From contig CAIQIA010000021.1 in NCBI GenBank assembly GCA_903871775.1, positions 1 to 64,000 on the forward strand: DNA of 64,000 nt, read 5' to 3'. The notes under the pieces were generated by a model. That model was not told the origin of the DNA. It made no database searches and was given only the letters and a program-made list of their open reading frames with translations. The DNA comes from an uncultured cyanobacterium (GTDB lineage Bacteria > Cyanobacteriota > Cyanobacteriia > PCC-6307 > Cyanobiaceae). Position numbers and translations under genes: made by a program. Numbering within the stretch: the first letter of the stretch is position 1; every line of letters begins with the position of its first letter. Below, one piece after another: positions 55,552-64,000 of the stretch.

Positions 55552-56482
55552 GCAGTCCGGCGGCGAGGGCGAGGGCGCCGCTGCAGGCATCTCCCTGGGG
55601 GGGGCGGGCCACCACCCCCGGCAACCGTTCCGCCAGGGAGCGGTCGAACCAGCTGCGCAGTGGCTCCAGATGTTCGATGGCGCCGCCCACGCAGCAGAGG
55701 GGCGGCCGCTCCAGCCGCAGGGCGGCCGCCACGGCCGTCACCAGATCCGCCAGGGCCTCACCGTTGTGGCGCAGCACCGCTTCGGCTGCGGGGTCGCCGG
55801 CGCTGGCGGCGGCAGCCACCAGCGGAGCGAGGGCCGCAAAGCCGGCGGCCCCGAACGCCGGATCCACCACCCGGGCCTTGAGCTCATGGGGCAGGCTCAC
55901 CCCCAGGGCGTCCCACAGGGCCTGGCGCAGCGGTGATTCGGCGCAGCGGCCATCGGCCATGCGCAGGCTGAGGGCCAGGCCGTCGCGGCCGATGTCCATG
56001 GCCGATCCGGCGCCATCCAGCAGCCAGCCCCAGCCGCCGCAGCGGTGCAGCTCACCGTCGCCGTTGCGTCCGACGCAGATGCTGCCGGTGCCGCTGATCA
56101 ACACGATCCCGGCATCGCCGGCGAAGGCTCCCGCCAGCGCCGTCTGTTCATCACCGGTCACCAGCACCTGCTCCAGGTTCAGGTCGAGGGCTTCGGCGGC
56201 GAGGCGCTGGCCGAGGCTCTGCACCGGACTGTCGGCTTCGATGCCGCTGGCCCCCACCGCCGCCGCCGCCAGCGGTTGGGCCCCAGCCCCCGCCGCTGCC
56301 CGGGCCGCCGCCAGGCTGCTGCGCAGGGCCGCCTGGAACCGCTCCCCACCATCGGGGGCGGCCAGATGGCTCACGCCGCTGCCCTCGCCTTCGGCCAGCA
56401 CGCGGCCCTCGCGGTCGGCGAGGCGGCAGCGGCAATGGGTCTGGCCGGCATCGAAGCCGGCCAGCAGCGGCGCCTCAGGCAT
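55541..56482 (-). CDS. BadF/BadG-type sugar kinase, probable N-acetylglucosamine kinase
   Basis: This 313-residue ASKHA-fold kinase has the phosphate 1 motif (GFDAGQTHCRCRLAD), phosphate 2 motif (VLISGTGSICVGRN) and adenosine motif (CCVGGAIEHLEPL). N-acetylglucosamine kinases of the same family have this pattern. Convergence with glmM, with slt nearby, supports amino-sugar recycling, but the substrate is inferred. The 3' end overlaps glmM by 11 nt, and the ATG overlaps the 3' end of ictB by 8 nt. Confidence 0.75.
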   Translation of the reverse strand: MPEAPLLAGFDAGQTHCRCRLADREGRVLAEGEGSGVSHLAAPDGGERFQAALRSSLAAARAAAGAGAQPLAAAAVGASGIEADSPVQSLGQRLAAEALDLNLEQVLVTGDEQTALAGAFAGDAGIVLISGTGSICVGRNGDGELHRCGGWGWLLDGAGSAMDIGRDGLALSLRMADGRCAESPLRQALWDALGVSLPHELKARVVDPAFGAAGFAALAPLVAAAASAGDPAAEAVLRHNGEALADLVTAVAAALRLERPPLCCVGGAIEHLEPLRSWFDRSLAERLPGVVARPPQGDACSGALALAAGLLSR

Positions 56483-57779
56483 CGTCCGCCGCTCCGAGGG
56501 TGGCCAGCAGCAGCCAGCCGCTGATCTGCACCTCGGGGCGGAAGAAGATGGTGTCCACCAGCCCATGGCCCGCCAGGCCCAGCACCGCCGCCAGGCAGGC
56601 CAGGGCGGGCACGCTCAGGGGTTGTTCGCGGTGCAGCTGTTTCAGCCCCGCCCGCAGGCTGGCGATGAACAGACCGAGGCCGGCGATCAGGCCGGGCAGG
56701 CCCGCCTCCACCGCCAGTTCGAGCGGCACCGAATAGGCACTCAGGGCGGTGAAACGCGGCTGCTGGTACAGCGGATAGATCAGGTTGAAGGCGGCGTTCC
56801 CCGGCCCGATGCCCAGCCAGGGCCGGTCCTTCACCATCGACAGGGCCGCCATCCAGACGTTGATGCGGAAGTTGTTCGAGCTGTCCTCCCGGCCGGCGAA
56901 CACACTCAGCAGCCGCACCCGCAGGGGGTCGATCTGGGTGGCGGCCAGCACAAGGGCCAGCACGGTGACCGCGATGATCAGCGGCGGCAGCCAGCGCCGC
57001 AGCACCGGCGGGAGATGGCGGGTCTGGCGCAGCAGCAGCAGCAGACCCAGGCTCCCCAGGGCCACCACCATGCCGATCCAGCCCCCGCGGCTGTAGGTGA
57101 GCAGCAGGGCGGCCATGCCGAAGCCCGCGGCCGCCAGGGCCAGCAGCCGGGGCCAGAGGCCGCGCCAGCGCAGCAGGGCCACCAGGGCGAGGGGGATGAT
57201 CGGCACCAGATACCCCGCCAGCAGGTTGGGGTTCTCGAGCGTGCTGTAGATGCGCCGGGTGCCATCGGCCACCGAGTTCGGATCGGCCCAGCGGGCCAGC
57301 TGTTCAGCCTCGCCGTAGAGCTGCCGCAGGCCGATCACCGCCGTGGCCAGCTCGCCGAGCAGCAGCGCCGCCACCAGCCGGTCCCACCAGGCCGGCGCCC
57401 GCTCAAGCAGCCGACGCATCAGCGCGTAGACCCCCAGGTAGCTCAGCAGCTTCAGCAGACCCTTGGCCGCCGCCGCCGGCACCGGCGAGAAGCCCGTGGC
57501 CAGCACCGCCAGGGCCAGGTAGGCCAGGATCCAGGTGTTGATGCCCCCCAGCGGCCGGTGGCTGGGGGGATCCGAGAGGCCCCACACCAACCACAGAGCG
57601 CCGCAGGCGCTGATTAGCAACCCGAGGCCCCCCCGATCGGCCAGGGGCAGCAGCAGCAGCAGGGCCAGCAGCAGGCCGCCGGCGATGGCGGTGAGCCGCC
57701 GCTGCAGCGGTCCCTGGGGCGACCGGGCCCAGAGGCCCTGCCAGCGCAGCAGCCAGGACGTGGTGGGGGAGGCCGTCAT
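56475..57779 (-). CDS. ictB: IctB-family membrane protein (O-antigen ligase-like)
   Basis: This 434-residue protein has about ten membrane helices and the family motif region (STLENPNLLAGYLVPIIPLALVAL, TYSRGGWIGMVVAL, GIGPGNAAFNLIYPLYQQPRF) that places it in the IctB/Wzy_C group. IctB was first described as a bicarbonate transporter in Synechococcus, but the family also contains polymer ligases, so the role is uncertain. The ATG at 57779 leaves a 5-nt gap after the trmB stop; a GTG at 57788 overlaps it. Confidence 0.88.
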   Translation of the reverse strand: MTASPTTSWLLRWQGLWARSPQGPLQRRLTAIAGGLLLALLLLLPLADRGGLGLLISACGALWLVWGLSDPPSHRPLGGINTWILAYLALAVLATGFSPVPAAAAKGLLKLLSYLGVYALMRRLLERAPAWWDRLVAALLLGELATAVIGLRQLYGEAEQLARWADPNSVADGTRRIYSTLENPNLLAGYLVPIIPLALVALLRWRGLWPRLLALAAAGFGMAALLLTYSRGGWIGMVVALGSLGLLLLLRQTRHLPPVLRRWLPPLIIAVTVLALVLAATQIDPLRVRLLSVFAGREDSSNNFRINVWMAALSMVKDRPWLGIGPGNAAFNLIYPLYQQPRFTALSAYSVPLELAVEAGLPGLIAGLGLFIASLRAGLKQLHREQPLSVPALACLAAVLGLAGHGLVDTIFFRPEVQISGWLLLATLGAADDA

Positions 57780-57784
57780 CGGGC

Positions 57785-58450
57785 TCACGAAGGGATGCCG
57801 ATGGGATTATGGAGGCCCTGCCAGCTCCTGCCCCGTCGGAACAGACGGCGATACACCGGCAGGCCCTGCCGCAGCACGTGGCGTTCCCGTTCTGTCGGCA
57901 CCGGCAGCGGGTTCTCGGCCAGCCAGGTGCCGCCATCGGCCGGCTCGAAGGCGCCGCTGGCCGCCACCGCCTCCAGCATGTGCGCCATCACCATCGGCAC
58001 GTCGCTCTGCAGCAGCAGCTCACCCTCGGGATCGAGGGCCGTGGCGAGGGCCTGCAGCAGCTCGGGTTGCACCATGCGGCGCTTGTGATGCCGCAACTTG
58101 AACCACGGGTCCGGGAACTGGATCGTCACCAGCTGCAGCTGACCCCTGGGCAGGGCCGCGAGCCAGGGGGGCAGGCTCACGTTGGCGTTGGCGAACAGCA
58201 GGCGCAGATTGTCGAGCGCGAGCCGTTCCCGGTCGGCTTCGGCCAGGGCCACCAGGCTGCGGCGGATCTCGAGGCCCAGGTGCAGGCGCTGGGGGTGCAG
58301 GGGGGCCATCGCCAGCAGAAAACGGCCCCGGGCGCAGCCGATGTCGAGGTGCAGGGGGCGCTCCGGCTGCTGGAACAGCTCCTGGAGCGGTGGCAGGGGC
58401 CGCTCCAGCTGAAAAAAGCTGCTGAGGGGATTGACGTGCTGCCGCACCAT
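57785..58450 (-). CDS. trmB: tRNA (guanine-N7)-methyltransferase TrmB
   Basis: This 221-residue enzyme methylates G46 of tRNA. It has the SAM-binding motif HLDIGCARGRFLLAMA near residue 35, LGLEIRRSLV, the catalytic region IQFPDPWFKLRHHKRRMVQPEL, and DVPMVMAHM. It lies between ictB and the FIST gene on the same strand, starting 5 nt after the FIST stop. Confidence 0.95.
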   Translation of the reverse strand: MVRQHVNPLSSFFQLERPLPPLQELFQQPERPLHLDIGCARGRFLLAMAPLHPQRLHLGLEIRRSLVALAEADRERLALDNLRLLFANANVSLPPWLAALPRGQLQLVTIQFPDPWFKLRHHKRRMVQPELLQALATALDPEGELLLQSDVPMVMAHMLEAVAASGAFEPADGGTWLAENPLPVPTERERHVLRQGLPVYRRLFRRGRSWQGLHNPIGIPS

Positions 58451-58455
58451 GGCGC

Positions 58456-59688
58456 TCAGGCGGGTCGTGGCACCACGAATCCCCAGCTGGCGGTGTAGCC
58501 ATGCAGCTGGGTGCTGCCGGCCACGGGCCCGATCTCGCCGTTGCAGAAGAGGCCCGCCAGGGGCAGGGCGGGATGCACGGCCCGGCAGACGTTCACATCC
58601 CCATCGGCGACGCCATAGAGGCTGCGGCCGCGGCCGAGACAGGCGAACAGCAGTCCCAGCAGCGGGGCCTCCCCCTGCCGCTCCCGCTGCTCCAGCAGCT
58701 GGCGCAGCTCCTGTCGTGAGGTGTCGCCGTCCCGCAGCTGAAACTGCAGCTGCTGGCCCACCCGCAGCTGATCGCCGATGGCCATGGCGCCGTTGCGCGG
58801 GTCGATGCCCATCAGATTGCGCACCAGGAACGGCGGTGCCTCCGCCGACGCCTGCAGCGAGAAGCTGCTGCGGGCCAGCCCCACGAACAGGGCCTGGCGG
58901 ATCAGGTCCCGGTCCTGGGGGCTGAGGCCTTCGATCACCCCCTGCAGGGCCAGGATCGGACTGTTCACCTGGTCCCCCTGGCGCAGCTCCAGCAGCACGT
59001 TGCGCTGGGCCTGCTCGACCTCGAACACCGGGCCGATCGGGCGGCAGCCCTGGGCCACCACCGGTTCGATGCCCCAGGCGCCGCCGAAGGCCACCCCCAC
59101 GGCCCCGCCACAGACCTCCTGATCCCACAGCAGCGAATCGTGGGGGGCGCTGTGGACCCCCGCCAGGCCCCCCACCTTGGTGACGCCGGGGAAGCCGTAG
59201 TCCAGGCCCGCCAGCAGGTCATTGACGCCGGAGAACCCCGGATCGACCAGCAGCACCATGCCGGTGAGCCGCTGGGGATCGAGGCCCAGGGCCTCACCCC
59301 AGGCGGCGTGGGGCCCATCCAGATCGGGCAGCTGGCCGCTGGCGAGGCGGAAGGGCGTGAGTTCAGCGCCGGGGAGCCGCAGCAGGGTCACGCTCAGCCC
59401 CGGCAGCTGCTCCACCTCGTGGGCCTGGCCGTCGCGGTCGGTGCCCACCACACCACCCCCGACGGCACCGAGCCAGCAGCGGGCCTTCAGCTGCCGTCGC
59501 AGCAGGGGCAGCAGCCGTGGCAGATCGCTGGCATAGCTGCTGCTGGCGAACACCAGGGCCAGGTCGCCCTCGCCGGCATCGGCCAGGGCGCCGCAGACCT
59601 CCCGCACCGCCTCCTCGAGGGACGGTCGACAGGACAGGGACGTGCGCGCGAGCGGACCAGGGGTCCCGCGCATGAGCCAGGGCAGCAT
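58456..59688 (-). CDS. FIST-domain protein
   Basis: This 410-residue protein has FIST N and FIST C domains, a sensory module thought to bind small ligands such as amino acids. Signature segments are LVFASSSYASDLPRLLPLLRR, ARCWLGAVGGGVVG, AFGGAWGIEPVVAQGCRPIGP, and the C-terminal GLLFACLGRGRSLYG, then GLFCNGEIGPVAG and HGYTASWGF. No output domain is attached. The ATG at 59688 is preferred. It is divergent from the DUF3177 gene. Confidence 0.9.
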   Translation of the reverse strand: MLPWLMRGTPGPLARTSLSCRPSLEEAVREVCGALADAGEGDLALVFASSSYASDLPRLLPLLRRQLKARCWLGAVGGGVVGTDRDGQAHEVEQLPGLSVTLLRLPGAELTPFRLASGQLPDLDGPHAAWGEALGLDPQRLTGMVLLVDPGFSGVNDLLAGLDYGFPGVTKVGGLAGVHSAPHDSLLWDQEVCGGAVGVAFGGAWGIEPVVAQGCRPIGPVFEVEQAQRNVLLELRQGDQVNSPILALQGVIEGLSPQDRDLIRQALFVGLARSSFSLQASAEAPPFLVRNLMGIDPRNGAMAIGDQLRVGQQLQFQLRDGDTSRQELRQLLEQRERQGEAPLLGLLFACLGRGRSLYGVADGDVNVCRAVHPALPLAGLFCNGEIGPVAGSTQLHGYTASWGFVVPRPA

Positions 59689-59756
59689 GACCAGCGCAGC
59701 CGGGCCTTGGACGCTAACGCGGGCTGCGGATAATGGCCCCACAACGGAACCGCACC

Positions 59757-60371
59757 ATGCCCCTGCCGCTGCTGCGCAGCCTGATCTGGATCGACTACCG
59801 GCTGCTGGTGCTGTTCGCCGTCGGTCTGCCGCTTGTGCTGGCCATCTGGGCCGCCCTGCGCCAGGAGCAGGCCCTGGTGCGGCTCCTGGCGCTCTACGCC
59901 AAGGTCGCCAGCCTGCTGGCCGTCACCGTGCTGCTGCAGGCCGATGCCCGGCCCCTGTCGTTCATCACCGGCCTGGTGGCCCAGCTGCTGATCCCGCTGG
60001 CCCTGTGGTTCTGGGTCGACATCAACGAAGAGATCAGCGACCTGCCGCCCCTGCGGCCCCTGCCGCTGACCCTGCGCATCTGGCGCTGGTCCCTCACCCT
60101 GCTCTGCGGCGTCGGGGTGCTGCTGGGATCGCTGGTGATCAGCTGTGCCTGGACGGGCGCCACCGCCCCGGCCTGCCGCCTCTGGCTCGAGGCTCCCCAG
60201 GGTTTCCACGGGCTGCTGGCGACGGTGCTGGGTTTCCTCTTCGGTGCCGCCTGGACCCCGGGCCTCTCGGCGGTGGTGGGCTACGCCGGCCTGGCGGCCT
60301 ACCTGGTGGGGGCGATCCAGTGGCTGCTGGTGCGCCTGCCGCGCCAGGGGCGCCTCGCCGGTGGGTTCTGA
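59757..60371 (+). CDS. Cyanobacterial membrane protein (DUF3177-like)
   Basis: This 204-residue protein has five to six hydrophobic segments (YRLLVLFAVGLPLVLAIWAAL, KVASLLAVTVLLQA, FITGLVAQLLIPLALWFWVD, WSLTLLCGVGVLLGSLVI, and a C-terminal pair). It also has the acidic loop VDINEEISDLPP. I recognise the pattern as the cyanobacterial DUF3177 type; function unknown. The stop overlaps the next gene (TGATG). Confidence 0.83.
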   Translation: MPLPLLRSLIWIDYRLLVLFAVGLPLVLAIWAALRQEQALVRLLALYAKVASLLAVTVLLQADARPLSFITGLVAQLLIPLALWFWVDINEEISDLPPLRPLPLTLRIWRWSLTLLCGVGVLLGSLVISCAWTGATAPACRLWLEAPQGFHGLLATVLGFLFGAAWTPGLSAVVGYAGLAAYLVGAIQWLLVRLPRQGRLAGGF

Positions 60372-60670
60372 TGACCCTGGCGGCGCTGGAAGCGATCAGC
60401 CGCAGCTTCGCGGACCGGCTGCTGCAGCTGCGGGGCCAGCTGCCCGGGCCCGACGGTCCCGAGCCCTTCGAGCTGCTCATCTTCCGGGGCATCAGCAGCA
60501 GCCTCACCCACCCCACCGCCTTTGATCCCGACCAGCCGGCCCTGCCCGACGGGGCCGTGGTCGACGACGCCACGCTGCTGCGGGCACCGCTGCGTCCCGG
60601 CGCCCCCGAGCGGCTGGCTGGTCCGGCCGCCATCGACCACTTCCTGAACCCCGAGGCCTGGCAGGGCTGA
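60371..60670 (+). CDS. Conserved cyanobacterial protein of unknown function (DUF7734-like)
   Basis: This 99-residue soluble protein contains the block LLIFRGISSSLTHPTAFDPDQPALPDG, which I remember from conserved cyanobacterial and plastid-genome-plant proteins of unknown role. Its start overlaps the upstream membrane protein gene, so the two are probably co-translated. It converges on ileS with a 19-nt gap. Confidence 0.82.
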   Translation: MTLAALEAISRSFADRLLQLRGQLPGPDGPEPFELLIFRGISSSLTHPTAFDPDQPALPDGAVVDDATLLRAPLRPGAPERLAGPAAIDHFLNPEAWQG

Positions 60671-60689
60671 GGCTCAGCCTCGCAGCACC

Positions 60690-63593
<2,904 letters not shown>

Positions 63594-63618
63594 CGCCGCC
63601 AGTGCGCAGAACGGTCGA

Positions 63619-64000
63619 TTATCCGTCGGCGGCGTCCAGCAGGGCGTCCACCTCGCCGAGGTCGGCGATCACCCGCACCGGTACCCGCACTGGCACCGGT
63701 ACCGGGGGGGCATCGTCGTGCCCGTCGAGCGGGCGAGCGTCGATCTCCTCGATGTCGGCATCAACGAAGTCCGCATCAATGATGTCGGCGACGGGGGAGG
63801 CGGCGACGGGGGAGGCAGGAGAGGCGGCGTGGTCTGGGTCCTGCGCTGGTTCGCTGTCGGGTTCTGTGTCCAATCCGGGTTCGACTCCGGGTTCGACTCC
63901 GGGTTCCGGTTCCGATTCAGGTTCCGGTTCTTGTTCGGACTCAGGCTCCGGTTCAGACGGAGCTTCCGGTTCCCGTTCGTCATCAGGTTCGGGATCGAGT
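63619..64000 (-). CDS. Partial: acidic Glu/Pro-rich repetitive protein (5' end outside window)
   Basis: The open frame runs off the right edge of the window, so only the last 127 or so residues are seen. The upstream half is low-complexity, alternating Glu-Pro-Glu-Ser and Pro-Gly-Val-Glu units. The C-terminal half is Asp/Ala-rich (ADIIDADFVDADIEEIDARP) and ends with a Val/Pro/Arg run and VIADLGEVDALLDAADG. It is very acidic. Function unknown. It lies 25 nt upstream of ileS on the same strand. Confidence 0.65.
   Translation of the reverse strand, partial: LDPEPDDEREPEAPSEPEPESEQEPEPESEPEPGVEPGVEPGLDTEPDSEPAQDPDHAASPASPVAASPVADIIDADFVDADIEEIDARPLDGHDDAPPVPVPVRVPVRVIADLGEVDALLDAADG

Noticed and set aside
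59733..59756. Longer N-terminus for the DUF3177-like protein
   Set aside because: The upstream ATG adds eight polar residues not expected before the first membrane segment; the ATG at 59757 fits better, though the longer form cannot be excluded.

Overview
The window is a 64 kb piece of a high-GC cyanobacterial chromosome, most likely a Synechococcus/Cyanobium-type picocyanobacterium. This rests on cyanobacterial-type genes (an IctB family protein, a TxlA/HCF164-type thioredoxin, an NIL-ferredoxin, a DUF3177-type membrane protein, a type II NADH dehydrogenase, a GRRM peptide system), on GC-rich codon use, and on very tight packing with many 1-4 nt overlaps and convergent 3' overlaps. No rRNA, tRNA, CRISPR array or intact insertion sequence was seen. 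Everything here comes from reading the sequence; no database search was run.

Region 1 (1-10.7 kb) is an accessory defence island with lower and uneven GC. One leftward, largely translationally coupled operon reads: coiled-coil protein, small helical protein, DUF262/HNH (GmrSD-like) protein, HsdR, VapB antitoxin, VapC toxin, HsdM, HsdS. A decayed DUF3427 fragment lies upstream of the operon, between it and arsJ; a strong GC-rich hairpin and gene-poor DNA lie downstream.

Region 2 (10.7-16 kb) holds two linked accessory modules. The first is an arsenate-detoxification set: arsJ and its dedicated GAPDH, divergent from arsR, with an ATCAA-N6-TTGAT operator between them. The second is a GRRM ribosomally synthesised peptide system: grrP (periplasmic binding protein), grrA (Gly-rich repeat precursor) and grrM (radical SAM/SPASM maturase). 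The precursor core carries eight aromatic-X-Asn/Asp motifs, the pattern expected of three-residue cyclophane (triceptide) peptides.

Region 3 (16-34 kb) mixes housekeeping genes (nadC, mnmE, relA/spoT) with unusual ones: an MscS channel coupled to a lipoprotein binding protein, a D-2-hydroxyacid dehydrogenase, a giant protein joining sedolisin-like peptidase, DUF4114, FG-GAP and putative NlpC/P60-like domains, a pentapeptide-repeat membrane protein, a shikimate-dehydrogenase-like protein convergent with a cytochrome P450, and a GluR0-like ligand-gated channel.

Region 4 (34-64 kb) is mostly core genome: peptide-type ABC ATPase plus APC permease, NDH-2, a pseudo-receiver LuxR regulator, rluD, ylqF, a universal stress protein, pgk, murG, the moxR/DUF58/transglutaminase cluster, txlA, an NIL-ferredoxin, lytic transglycosylase, glmM, an N-acetylglucosamine-kinase-like gene, ictB, trmB, a FIST protein, ileS, and the 3' part of an acidic repetitive protein cut by the window edge. 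Several cell-wall genes (murG, slt, glmM, sugar kinase) lie within about 11 kb of each other.
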